From contig DAAQ01000033.1 in the NCBI GenBank assembly GCA_001701225.1, positions 8,495 through 72,494 on the forward strand: a stretch of DNA of 64,000 bases. The letters run 5' to 3'. This stretch comes from Bacteroidales bacterium H5 (GTDB taxonomy: Bacteria > Bacteroidota > Bacteroidia > Bacteroidales > Muribaculaceae). A model generated the notes under the pieces. That model was not told the DNA's origin. It was given only the letters and a program-made list of their open reading frames with translations, and made no database searches. The position numbers were made by a program, and so were the translations under genes. Below are positions 8,994 to 17,748 of the stretch, piece by piece (positions within the stretch are counted from its first letter, which is position 1; each line of letters begins with the position of its first letter).

Positions 8994-10387
8994 TTTGCCT
9001 TCTCGATGGCCTGAAGGTCAGCGCCGATGTCGCGACGGAAATACTTGCCTTCATAATCCACCCCGGCTGCGCCCCTGAAACTTGCGGCAAGCGCGCTGTC
9101 AAGGTCTTCGCCATAGGCGCTGCAGGCTATGACACGGCCACCCGAGGTCACGAGGTTACCTTCGGCATCCTTCTTGGTTCCGGCATGGAAATATACCGAG
9201 CCCTCGGATGCGTTTCCGGCACCTGTGATGACCTTGCCCTTGGGATAACTGCCGGGATAACCGCCGGACACCACCATGATAGTGGTTGCATAGCGCGGGT
9301 CGATTTCGAGGGGCATAGTGCCGAGATTGCCCGAGGCGGCGGCATGGAGCAGGGGAAGCAGATCGGAGGCTATGCGGAGCATGACCACCTCGGTCTCGGG
9401 GTCACCCATGCGCACGTTGTACTCTATCACCATAGGTTCGCCCTCGACATTGATGAGGCCGAGGAAGATGAAACCGCGATATGTGATACCCTCCTCGATG
9501 AGACCGTTGACCGTAGGGATGACGATGCGCTCCTCGACTTTTCGCATGAACTCCTCGTCGGCGAATGCGACAGGGCTGACAGCACCCATACCGCCGGTGT
9601 TCAGGCCGGTGTCACCCTCGCCGATACGCTTGTAGTCCTTTGCGACGGGCAATATGCGGTAACCGCCATTGCCGTCTGTGAGAACGAAGACAGAACATTC
9701 GATGCCTTTGAGGAACTGCTCGATGACGACAGTGGCCGACGATGCGCCGAACATGCCGCCAAGCATCTCGCGCAGCGATGCGCGGGCCTCGTCGAGCGAG
9801 TCGATGATGAGCACACCCTTTCCGGCGGCAAGGCCGTCGGCCTTGAGGACATAGGGCGGACGCAGTGTCCCGAGGAATTTCTCACCCTCGGCAAGCGTGT
9901 CGGCCGTAAAGCTGCGATATGCGGCAGTGGGGATGCCGTGACGCTCCATGAAGCGCTTCGCGAAATCCTTGCTACCCTCGAGTGCGGCACCTGTCTTTGA
10001 CGGGCCCACAACCAGGGGACTCCCCGGACGCGAGGCGAAAAAGTCGAAAATACCGGCTACAAGGGGGTCTTCGTTGCCTACGACAATCATATCCACACCT
10101 TTCTCGGCCGAGAACTTGGCGATAGCCTCGAAATTGAGGGGCGAGATGGCGACATTCTCGCCGTATGCGTCCGTACCGCCGTTGCCGGGGGCGATATAGA
10201 GCTTGCCCAGCTCGGGGCTCTTGGCCAGTTTCCATGCTATGGCACATTCGCGTCCACCCGACCCGAGCAGAAGCACGGTGAGGGGCTTACGCTGCTCCAC
10301 GAGGGTCTCGCCGGCATTGAAGGGACTCTTCTCGGGGGCATTGTCTACAGGATAACGCAAGGTGTTGAGGTTCTGTTGGATTGACAT
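8990..10387 (-). CDS. purD: Phosphoribosylamine-glycine ligase (GARS)
   Basis: A cytoplasmic ATP-grasp enzyme that joins glycine to phosphoribosylamine, the second step of purine synthesis. The 465 residues include VLLLGSGGREC near residue 40, APGNGGTDA, the ATP-grasp region VLKADGLAAGKGV, NTGGMGAVSP and MGDPETEV, all PurD hallmarks. Two oddities are seen. About 36 residues precede the usual N-terminal beta strand, and the common GREHA is GRECA here. The only other in-frame start before the strand is a GTG (VEQRKPLTV). It follows rlmL by 28 nt and is translationally coupled to the next membrane-protein gene. Confidence 0.93.
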   Translation of the reverse strand: MSIQQNLNTLRYPVDNAPEKSPFNAGETLVEQRKPLTVLLLGSGGRECAIAWKLAKSPELGKLYIAPGNGGTDAYGENVAISPLNFEAIAKFSAEKGVDMIVVGNEDPLVAGIFDFFASRPGSPLVVGPSKTGAALEGSKDFAKRFMERHGIPTAAYRSFTADTLAEGEKFLGTLRPPYVLKADGLAAGKGVLIIDSLDEARASLREMLGGMFGASSATVVIEQFLKGIECSVFVLTDGNGGYRILPVAKDYKRIGEGDTGLNTGGMGAVSPVAFADEEFMRKVEERIVIPTVNGLIEEGITYRGFIFLGLINVEGEPMVIEYNVRMGDPETEVVMLRIASDLLPLLHAAASGNLGTMPLEIDPRYATTIMVVSGGYPGSYPKGKVITGAGNASEGSVYFHAGTKKDAEGNLVTSGGRVIACSAYGEDLDSALAASFRGAAGVDYEGKYFRRDIGADLQAIEKAK

Positions 10388-10415
10388 ATTTGTGGGGCGG
10401 TGATATGATGGTTAC

Positions 10416-11969
10416 TTATTTTTGCTCTTCTGTATTGTTGTTGCCTGTGTCGGCATCCGGGCGCTTCCAGCGGCGACGTGTGCGCATGAAGGGGCCGTCG
10501 GATGCCGGGATAGATGGCTGGCGCGGTGTCTCGCCAAGTCCCTTCAGGGCATGCTCGTTGCGACGGCGCGACAGTATCTCCTCGGCCTCGCTGCGCAGGG
10601 CTGTCTCCTCCTTGAACCGGCGGCGGTTCTCCTCGTTACGGGCAAAGCCACCCTTCTTGGGTCGGTAGAGCTCGCTGAGGGCCGAGCGCTTCTCGGGGCC
10701 TTTGCGCTGGTTGTCGCGCGGAGAGTTCTCGCGGCGGCGGTCAGAGCTGCGTCCACCCATCCCCTTCTCTCCGGCCTCACGGCGCCACTGGGCGTCCGTC
10801 TTGCGCACAGGACGGTCTGATTTCTCCTTCTTCTCGCGCTTCACCACGCCTCCGGCACGGCGGAAATCCTCTTTCTTACCCTCGAAGGTAACATACTCCC
10901 TGAGCACGCAGTCGATGCCGCCGTTCTGCATCTCCTCGCTCAGCGAGGGGGTGAGGCCGATGCGGTCCATGCACTCCATGTTCGACGATATGACCCACGA
11001 GTGATAGCCACAGAAGACATGCTTGAGCTTAGAGCCAAGCACATGATAGAGTTCCTGGATATCCTCGGGATTGATACGCTCGCCATAGGGGGGATTTGTC
11101 ACGAGCACACCGGGAGTATCGTCGACGGGCGCCTTGTCCCACTGGCGGATAGAACGCACGCGGAGTGACACGATGTCATCGACCCCGGCTGATAGGACAT
11201 TGTTCTCGGCCACGGCGATAGCCTTGGGGGATACATCGGCGCCATATATCTTGAACGGGATGTCGACACGGCGCTCTTTCTCGGCGAGGACACGCTCGAG
11301 GAGCTCGCTGTCAAAGTCGCGCCAGTTCTCGAAGGCCCAACCCTTGCGGTAGCTGCCGGGAGCGATGTCGGCGGCAATCATGGCAGCCTCGACGAGGAAT
11401 GTTCCCGACCCGCACATCGGGTCGACGAGGGGAGCGTCACCCTTCCAGCCGCTCTTGAGTATGATTCCGGCGGCAAGCACCTCGTTGATGGGCGCCTCGG
11501 TCTGACCCACGCGCCATCCGCGCTTGTGCAGCGACTCGCCCGACGAATTGAGAGATATTGTCACCCTCTCACCGTCGATATGCACATTGATCTTCACGTC
11601 AGGCTCACCCTCGACACAGACATTGGGACGCTTGTCCTCTCCATAACGGTCCTTGAACCAGTCGACGACGGCATCCTTGACACGATAGAGCACGAAATGC
11701 GAGTTGGTGAACACATTGGAGTGTACTGTCGAGTCGATGGCGAATGTCTTGCCGAGACTCAGCACACTGCCCCAGTCATACTCCTTGACAAGCTCGTAGA
11801 GCGAATCGGTGTCAGAGGCTGTGAACTTGTAGACAGGCTTGAGGATAGACAGGGCCGTGCGGCACCACACATTGGCGCGATACATCATCTCGAGGTCGCC
11901 TTCGAACGACACCATGCGGCATCCGGGCGTGACCTTGAGCGCGCCGAGCGAGCGGAGCTCACCGGCCAA
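10416..11969 (-). CDS. rlmL: THUMP-domain 23S rRNA guanine-N2 methyltransferase, RlmL-like
   Basis: A SAM-dependent methyltransferase expected to modify 23S rRNA (m2G2445-type). A THUMP region is followed by a Rossmann methyltransferase with DPMCGSGTFLVEAA and the catalytic TNPPYGERI. A basic, low-complexity tail of about 140 residues, rich in Arg, Lys and Glu, follows; such tails occur in Bacteroidetes homologs and may bind RNA. The only usual start codon near the N-terminus is TTG at 11969. The conserved beginning of the family (in-frame FELVAKTLKGLEDVL) lies upstream, up to about 12011, with no ATG, GTG or TTG; an ATA at 12024-12026 is the most suggestive candidate. The true start is therefore uncertain. 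Confidence 0.88.
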   Translation of the reverse strand: MAGELRSLGALKVTPGCRMVSFEGDLEMMYRANVWCRTALSILKPVYKFTASDTDSLYELVKEYDWGSVLSLGKTFAIDSTVHSNVFTNSHFVLYRVKDAVVDWFKDRYGEDKRPNVCVEGEPDVKINVHIDGERVTISLNSSGESLHKRGWRVGQTEAPINEVLAAGIILKSGWKGDAPLVDPMCGSGTFLVEAAMIAADIAPGSYRKGWAFENWRDFDSELLERVLAEKERRVDIPFKIYGADVSPKAIAVAENNVLSAGVDDIVSLRVRSIRQWDKAPVDDTPGVLVTNPPYGERINPEDIQELYHVLGSKLKHVFCGYHSWVISSNMECMDRIGLTPSLSEEMQNGGIDCVLREYVTFEGKKEDFRRAGGVVKREKKEKSDRPVRKTDAQWRREAGEKGMGGRSSDRRRENSPRDNQRKGPEKRSALSELYRPKKGGFARNEENRRRFKEETALRSEAEEILSRRRNEHALKGLGETPRQPSIPASDGPFMRTRRRWKRPDADTGNNNTEEQK

Positions 11970-12045
11970 TACATCTTCGAGACCCTTGAGGGTCTTTGCA
12001 ACTAATTCAAATGACGTGGGATATATTGTTGTGCTGTTGTTATCG

Positions 12046-12966
12046 TTACATTTTCTTGAAATTCTCCGGGATAGCCTGTATCAGCTTCTCTCCCGGGGCG
12101 ACAGGCGAGGTGACCCATAGGTTGCCTCCGATGACGGCTCCGTCACCGACCGTGATACGCCCGAGGATTGTCGAGTTGGAATAGATGACCACATTGTCAC
12201 CTATTATCGGATGGCGCGGAATACCTTTGACCGGGTTGTCATTCTCGTCCTTGACAAAGCTGCGGGCACCGAGAGTGACACCTTGATAGATCTTCACGTT
12301 GTCCCCAATGATTGCGGTGGCACCGATGACCACACCTGTGCCGTGGTCAATGACGAAACGGCGTCCGATGGTCGCACCCGGATGTATGTCTATGCCGGTG
12401 TCGGAGTGCGCCTGTTCTGAAATCATGCGCGGCAATATGGGGACACCGAGCCCAAGCAGCTCATGGGCTATACGGTGGCTCATTGTGGCCCTCAGGCCGG
12501 GATAGCATACTATCACCTCGTGCGTCGACGTAGCGGCGGGATCGCCGAGGAACGTGGCGTCGATGTCGGTGTCAAGGATGGCGCGCAGCTTGGGCAGTCG
12601 GGTGATGAAGGTCACGGCGGCGCTGTCTGCCTCGGCATTGATGCTCTCGAGCGTCCTTACGCAGTCCGTATCGGCAAAACAGAGGGCCGCGCATATCTGA
12701 TGATGGAGCAGACGGCGCAACTCGTGGCAATCGAGGGTCATGCGCGAGCGAAGCTCGGAGGCGGACACCACCGTGTCGTCATAGAAACCGGGGAACATCA
12801 GCCCGCAAGCCAGCCTGACGATGCGGCGTACGGTCGTGTTAGACAGCAACGGCTCACCCTCGTTGTGACGGCGGGGGCACACATGATGCATGGTGTCAAA
12901 ATCGCACAACGAGTCAACGACTCCTTCCATCTCCCGCAGGGTCGGGACAGCGGCTTCAGTTTCCAT
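12046..12966 (-). CDS. cysE: Serine O-acetyltransferase
   Basis: A cytoplasmic enzyme that acetylates serine for cysteine synthesis. The 306 residues have an alpha-helical N-terminal half and then a left-handed beta-helix with hexapeptide repeats. The stretch from DIHPGATIG through DHGTGVVIG to IYQGVTLGA contains the active-site His. Its length and N-terminus resemble the longer bacterial EpsC/CysE forms. It starts downstream of a clear TAACTTTG box. The rlmL reading frame begins close behind its stop. Confidence 0.92.
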   Translation of the reverse strand: METEAAVPTLREMEGVVDSLCDFDTMHHVCPRRHNEGEPLLSNTTVRRIVRLACGLMFPGFYDDTVVSASELRSRMTLDCHELRRLLHHQICAALCFADTDCVRTLESINAEADSAAVTFITRLPKLRAILDTDIDATFLGDPAATSTHEVIVCYPGLRATMSHRIAHELLGLGVPILPRMISEQAHSDTGIDIHPGATIGRRFVIDHGTGVVIGATAIIGDNVKIYQGVTLGARSFVKDENDNPVKGIPRHPIIGDNVVIYSNSTILGRITVGDGAVIGGNLWVTSPVAPGEKLIQAIPENFKKM

Positions 12967-12983
12967 AACTTCAATTTAAAGTG

Positions 12984-12991
12984 CAAAGTTA
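12984..12991 (-). promoter_or_regulatory. -7 box (TAACTTTG) before cysE
   Basis: A minus-strand TAACTTTG is followed 17 nt later by the cysE ATG. A TTG lies 22 nt upstream of it, slightly long for the usual 19-21 spacing. It makes cysE the likely first gene of the cysE-rlmL-purD-pdxB-GH43 unit. Confidence 0.6.
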
Positions 12992-13033
12992 CTAAAAAAG
13001 CCGCGAAAACAGCCAACAATGCGGCCAAAATAT

Positions 13034-14347
13034 TTAGACCGGGATAGCGGCAGGGAGTATTTCGGCGAGGGTCGGATGGGTATGCACGGAACTGACAATC
13101 GCCTCGGCCTCAAGCCCGGAGCTCATGGCAAGCGTGGCCTCGGCGATAAGGTCTGAGGCATGCGGCCCAACTATATGGCACCCGAGCAATTTGCCGTCCG
13201 TGACCGAGACAATCGTCTTGACCATGCCGTCGGGTTCTCCCATGGCGCGGGCTTTGCCATTAGCCTGGAATGTAGCCTTGCCTATCTTCACGTCAAGGCC
13301 CTGCGCGGCACACTGTGCCTCGGTCAGTCCGACCATGGCGCACTCGGGATGCGTGAAGACAGCCGACGGTATCGGCCCGAGAGCGGTACGAAGGCCAAGC
13401 GCAATCTCGCCCTGCGCGGTGGCGGCGTGCGCCAACATGCAACGGCCGTTGACGTCACCTATGGCATAGACTGACGTGTCTCCCGACCTCATCAGCAACA
13501 TATTGTCATCTACCGCGAGGAAACCGCGAGGAGTCAGGGGCACCCCGGTCTCGACAAGTCCGGCAGGAATTACAGGACGACGCCCCACAGCCATGATTGC
13601 CATCTCAGACACGACACTCTTCTCTTTCCCTTTGGCCTCATACGTTACTCCACCTGCCGGAGTAATCTCTTTGACCAGAGCGTCGGTGATGATATTGATT
13701 CGGCGACGTTTGAGGGCCATGCGCAGACGCTTGGCTATCTCGGCATCGAATGGCGGAAGGATTTCGGGCATACCCTCGATCACTGTCACGTCAACACCGA
13801 AACTCCTCAGCACAGATGCAAATTCCAGTCCTATGACACCACCGCCTATCACCGTGACAGACGCGGGGAGAGTGTCGATAGCAAGGAACTGGTCGCTCGT
13901 AAGCGCATATTCAGCACCCGGGATATTGATTATGGCAGGGCAAGACCCCGTGGCCACGATAATCTTTGGCGCGGTATAGACCCTCTCTCCGACCTTGATT
14001 TCGGAGGGAGATATGAATTCGGCCTCGCCATGAATCACATCGACATCCCTGAGCACCTGGGCCACCCCCTCGCGCAGCGATGCCACAATGTTGTCCTTGC
14101 GGGCAGCTATGGACGCATAATCTATGGTCGGGCCAGCCGCGCCGATGCCATACTCAGCTGCCGAACTTATTATATCGGCAACCTCTGCGGAGCGGCAGAG
14201 AGCCTTGGTGGGAATACAGCCGCGGTTAAGGCATGTGCCACCGAGATGGCCACGCTCTATCAGGGTCACTTTTTGCCCCAAAGACGCCGCCCGGGCCGCG
14301 GTCTCATATCCGCCCGGACCGGCACCTATGATAATTATGTCTGGCAT
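13034..14347 (-). CDS. lpdA: Dihydrolipoyl dehydrogenase
   Basis: FAD-dependent E3 enzyme that reoxidises dihydrolipoyl groups with NAD; here it most likely serves the glycine cleavage H protein encoded upstream. The 437 residues contain the N-terminal FAD motif GAGPGGYE, the redox disulfide GGTCLNRGCIPT, the second Rossmann motif GGGVIGLEFAS and the C-terminal active-site region HTHPTLAEIL. The length is slightly short for the family (about 460) but all motifs are present. It follows gcvPB on the same strand after a 167-nt spacer that holds the heptamer arrays. Confidence 0.93.
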   Translation of the reverse strand: MPDIIIIGAGPGGYETAARAASLGQKVTLIERGHLGGTCLNRGCIPTKALCRSAEVADIISSAAEYGIGAAGPTIDYASIAARKDNIVASLREGVAQVLRDVDVIHGEAEFISPSEIKVGERVYTAPKIIVATGSCPAIINIPGAEYALTSDQFLAIDTLPASVTVIGGGVIGLEFASVLRSFGVDVTVIEGMPEILPPFDAEIAKRLRMALKRRRINIITDALVKEITPAGGVTYEAKGKEKSVVSEMAIMAVGRRPVIPAGLVETGVPLTPRGFLAVDDNMLLMRSGDTSVYAIGDVNGRCMLAHAATAQGEIALGLRTALGPIPSAVFTHPECAMVGLTEAQCAAQGLDVKIGKATFQANGKARAMGEPDGMVKTIVSVTDGKLLGCHIVGPHASDLIAEATLAMSSGLEAEAIVSSVHTHPTLAEILPAAIPV

Positions 14348-14371
14348 TAGGGAAGGGTTGTAGGGGTGTAG

Positions 14372-14519
14372 GGTTATGGGGTTAAAGGTTAAGGGTTAAC
14401 GGTTATAGGGTTATGAGTTTATTGTTATGAGGTTATTGAGGTGGCTGATGTGATTTATAAAAACAACAACCTTTAACCCTTAACCTTTAACCCTTAGCCT
14501 TTAACCTTTAACCCTTAAC
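14372..14519. repeat. Convergent heptamer arrays forming a 20-bp inverted repeat
   Basis: About six imperfect GGTTAAR units (14372-14415) face seven tandem CYTTAAC units (14471-14519). Within them 14380-14399 and 14473-14492 are exact reverse complements, so the RNA can fold into a long hairpin with a loop of about 73 nt. The right array reaches into the gcvPB stop codon, where the heptamer supplies the TAA. The region lies between gcvPB and lpdA on the minus strand. No T-tract follows directly, so it is not a classic terminator. Confidence 0.85.
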
Positions 14520-15990
14520 CCCATCTTAATCTGGGGTTGAGGGCTGCTGCAGTGTCGTCGGGACGGCCTATCGGAGTGTTGTGCGGGGCACTCTTGACTA
14601 TCTCGGGGTTCTCGCGGGCCTCACGCGCTATGGCATGCATGGCTGCGATGAACCCGTCGAGTGTATCGAGGCTCTCGCTCTCGGTCGGCTCTATCATCAG
14701 CGATTCGTGGAACAACAGCGGGAAATAGATTGTAGGGGCGTGATAGCCATAGTCAAGCAGACGTTTGGCAACATCGAGCGTGGTGACGCCGGTCGACTTG
14801 TCCTTCAGTCCGTCAAACACGAACTCATGCTTGCAGACACCTGGAATCGGCAGCAGGTAGTCATCTTTGAGCGACTCCTTGACATAGTTTGCGGCAAGCG
14901 TCGCGAGCGGCCCGGCAAGGGAAACTCCCTGCCGTCCCAGCGTGAGTATATAGGCAAGCGCCTTGAGCTCGACAGTGAAATTACCGAGGAATGACGAGAT
15001 ACGTCCAAGCGAACCGTCGCGGTTCTCGACACGGAACCTGACGGCTCCATAGCCGTCGGTCTCCTCGGCAGGTAGTTTGACCACACGTGGATTCGGCAGG
15101 AACTGCTCGAGACCGGCACGGACGCCGACAGGGCCCGAGCCGGGGCCGCCCCCACCGTGGGGAGTCGAGAATGTCTTGTGCAGGTTGATATGCATGACAT
15201 CGAATCCCATATCGCCGGGACGCGCCACACCGAGCATAGGATTGAGGTTGGCACCATCATAATAGAGCAGCGCGCCACATTCATGCACAAGCTTGGCAAT
15301 CTCGGGTATCGAACGCTCGAAGAGGCCGAGCGTATTTGGGTTGGTCATCATCACCGCAGCCACGGTCTCGTCGAGCAGCGGACGCAGTGCATCGACATCG
15401 ACAGTGCCATCGGCGAGCGACTTGACCTCGACTACCTTAAGCCCGGCTACCGCAGCCGAGGCAGGATTGGTGCCGTGTGCCGAGTCGGGCACAATCACCT
15501 TTGTCCTTGCGACATCGCCGCGGCTCATGTGGTACGCGCGTATCACCATAAGCCCGGTCAGCTCACCGTGCGCCCCGGCATACGGATTGAGGGTGAACTC
15601 CGCCATCCCGCCAATCTCCGAGAGAGCCCTTTCAAGGTCATAATATGCCTCAAGCGCACCCTGCACGGTCTCTGCGGGCTGATAGGGATGCAGACGGTTG
15701 AAAGCCGGCATCGCGGCAATCTCCTCGTTGATTTTGGGATTGTATTTCATCGTGCATGACCCGAGGGGATAGAACCCCGTGTCAACACCGAAATTGCCCA
15801 TCGAGAGGTTTGTATAATGACGTACCACCGTGGGCTCGTCGGCCTCGGGGAGAACGGGAGCCTCGCTGCGCAGCAGGTGTGCTGGGAGTGTGGAGAATGC
15901 GTCGTCAAAACGGTTCTTTCTGAGCATTGTGCCCCTGCGACCCGGCGACGAGAGGTCGAAAATCAGTTTGTCGTAATGTGTCGCGTTCAT
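14515..15990 (-). CDS. gcvPB: Glycine dehydrogenase (decarboxylating) subunit 2
   Basis: PLP-binding subunit of the two-subunit P protein of the glycine cleavage system. It decarboxylates glycine and passes the aminomethyl group to lipoyl-GcvH. The 491 residues include the PLP lysine in NLHKTFSTPHGGGGPG, the substrate-loop region SAHGTNPASAA and the phrase GSCTMKYNPKINE typical of this subunit. Its start overlaps the stop of gcvPA by 4 nt. The last codon reads into a heptamer repeat array that supplies the stop. Confidence 0.95.
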   Translation of the reverse strand: MNATHYDKLIFDLSSPGRRGTMLRKNRFDDAFSTLPAHLLRSEAPVLPEADEPTVVRHYTNLSMGNFGVDTGFYPLGSCTMKYNPKINEEIAAMPAFNRLHPYQPAETVQGALEAYYDLERALSEIGGMAEFTLNPYAGAHGELTGLMVIRAYHMSRGDVARTKVIVPDSAHGTNPASAAVAGLKVVEVKSLADGTVDVDALRPLLDETVAAVMMTNPNTLGLFERSIPEIAKLVHECGALLYYDGANLNPMLGVARPGDMGFDVMHINLHKTFSTPHGGGGPGSGPVGVRAGLEQFLPNPRVVKLPAEETDGYGAVRFRVENRDGSLGRISSFLGNFTVELKALAYILTLGRQGVSLAGPLATLAANYVKESLKDDYLLPIPGVCKHEFVFDGLKDKSTGVTTLDVAKRLLDYGYHAPTIYFPLLFHESLMIEPTESESLDTLDGFIAAMHAIAREARENPEIVKSAPHNTPIGRPDDTAAALNPRLRWG

Positions 15991-17345
15991 TTCTCTGAAT
16001 TCTGTTTCGCGCCTTCGGCGGCTTGGGTGGCATAATAGGTCATCAGATTTATCTCGGCAAGAGTACGCCTCTCGGTCACGGCCACAAGCAGTGTGGTGTC
16101 GTCAAGCCGTACGCCCGGGAGTATGTTCTTCTGTGCGCAGAGATGGCAGAAGCGCGCCAGCGACTCCGCGTCACGGCACTCGAGGGCGAACTCGTTGAGA
16201 TACGGCGCATCGGGATATTTCATCCTGAACAGGCCCGTGGCACAGAGCCCTGCGGCGAGCTGGTGTGCGCCGTCGCAGCCAAGGCGGTTTGCCTCACGCA
16301 TCCCCTCGGGCCCCATCAGCGACAGGTAGACGGCGGCATAGAGCGACATCAGGCCCTGGTTCGAACAGATGTTCGATGTGGCCTTGTCGCGGCGTATGTG
16401 CTGCTCTCGGGCCTGTAGGGTGAGGACGTATGCAGTGCGTCCGGCAGCATCGGTCGTAGCACCGACAATTCGGCCCGGCAGCTTGCGCATCAGAACCTGT
16501 GTGCAGCACATATACCCGAGCCCCGGGCCACCGAAACCGAGCGGCATTCCGAGACTCTGGGCCTCACCTGCAGCAATGTCGGCGCCCCACTCGCCCGGCG
16601 TACGTATCACCGCGAGGGCCGAGGCCGGAGCTGTCATTATCAGCAATGCCTTGGCGGCATGCACACTCTCGGCGACACCGGTATAATCCTCAAGGATGCC
16701 GTAGAAATTCGGAGTGCCAAGCACGACACCGGCCACATCGCCGTCGGCGAGCATGACACGCATGGCATCAAGGTCGGTTATGCCATCCTTCTCGGGAATC
16801 ACATCGAGCCTTATGCCATGATACAGTGCGTATGTCGCCATCACCTCGCGATAGACAGGGTTGACAGTAGCGCTCACCAGCACGCGGTCGCGCTTGCGGG
16901 CATGCGCCACAGCCATCATCATGGCCTCGGCAAGAGCTGTCGAGCCGTCATACATCGAGGCGTTCGAGACGTCAAGCCCCGTGAGCGAGCACATCATGCT
17001 CTGATACTCGAAGATGTATCTGAGCGTGCCCTGCGAAATCTCAGGCTGATAGGGCGTATAGGCTGTCAGGAACTCGGAACGCGACGTGATATAAGGCACC
17101 ACGGCAGGAGCGTAGTGGTCATAGAAACCTGCGCCTGCGAAGCATATCAGCGGAGTGTTGCGGGCGGCAAGTCCCTCGAAATACTCCCTTACCTCGTCCT
17201 CGCTCATCGAGTCGGGCAGGTCGTACTCGTGTGCCAGCCTAAGCTCTCGGGGCACATCGGCATAGAGGTCGTCAAGGCTCTCCATGCCACACCGCTTCAA
17301 CATCACCGATATATCGGCGGCAGTATGCGGAAAATAGGGAATCAA
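15987..17345 (-). CDS. gcvPA: Glycine dehydrogenase (decarboxylating) subunit 1
   Basis: Partner subunit of the split P protein, structurally an aminotransferase-like fold without the PLP lysine. The 452 residues contain MYDGSTALAEA, the glycine-rich loop MPLGFGGPGLGYM and the conserved C-terminal NEFALEC segment, at the family's normal length. It lies 13 nt after gcvH and overlaps gcvPB, consistent with one polycistron gcvT-gcvH-gcvPA-gcvPB. Confidence 0.95.
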   Translation of the reverse strand: MIPYFPHTAADISVMLKRCGMESLDDLYADVPRELRLAHEYDLPDSMSEDEVREYFEGLAARNTPLICFAGAGFYDHYAPAVVPYITSRSEFLTAYTPYQPEISQGTLRYIFEYQSMMCSLTGLDVSNASMYDGSTALAEAMMMAVAHARKRDRVLVSATVNPVYREVMATYALYHGIRLDVIPEKDGITDLDAMRVMLADGDVAGVVLGTPNFYGILEDYTGVAESVHAAKALLIMTAPASALAVIRTPGEWGADIAAGEAQSLGMPLGFGGPGLGYMCCTQVLMRKLPGRIVGATTDAAGRTAYVLTLQAREQHIRRDKATSNICSNQGLMSLYAAVYLSLMGPEGMREANRLGCDGAHQLAAGLCATGLFRMKYPDAPYLNEFALECRDAESLARFCHLCAQKNILPGVRLDDTTLLVAVTERRTLAEINLMTYYATQAAEGAKQNSEK

Positions 17346-17358
17346 GGTGTAATCCGTT

Positions 17359-17721
17359 TTATTTCAGTGATGCGAGATATGCTTCCTCGTCCATGAGGGT
17401 ATCGAGCTGCGACGGGTCAGTGAGCTCGACCTCGAGAATCCAGTTGTTTACAGGATCCTCGTTGAGCAGACGGGGATTGTCTATAAGGGCCTCGTTGATG
17501 TTGAGTACGGCGCCGCTGACAGGGGCGAACAGGTCGCTGGCAGCCTTGACGCTCTCGACGGCACCAAACTCCTCGCCTGCGGTGATGTCGTCTCCCTGCT
17601 CGGGCATGTCGACATAGACGATGTTGCCGAGAGCCTTCTGGGCATAGTCGGTGATGCCGATGAAACCTGTGTTGCCGTCAGTGCGGATATATTCGTGAGT
17701 GGGTGAATAGTAAGTCTTCAT
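17359..17721 (-). CDS. gcvH: Glycine cleavage system H protein
   Basis: Lipoyl carrier that shuttles the aminomethyl group between the P, T and L proteins. The 120 residues match the family's length; the lipoylated lysine is in GAVESVKAASDL near residue 62. The phrase VDMPEQGDDIT is also typical. It sits between gcvT and gcvPA. The ligase LplA encoded upstream is the obvious candidate to load it. Confidence 0.96.
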   Translation of the reverse strand: MKTYYSPTHEYIRTDGNTGFIGITDYAQKALGNIVYVDMPEQGDDITAGEEFGAVESVKAASDLFAPVSGAVLNINEALIDNPRLLNEDPVNNWILEVELTDPSQLDTLMDEEAYLASLK

Positions 17722-17748
17722 TGTCGTATCCTTTTGTATCTTATGAAT

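Noticed and set aside
14372..14519. CRISPR-like or telomere-like repeats
   Set aside because: Units are only 7 bp with no spacers and no cas genes are present.
14471..14519. Phase variation of gcvPB by heptamer slippage
   Set aside because: The array lies downstream of the stop codon in the direction of translation, so copy-number change would not alter the protein.
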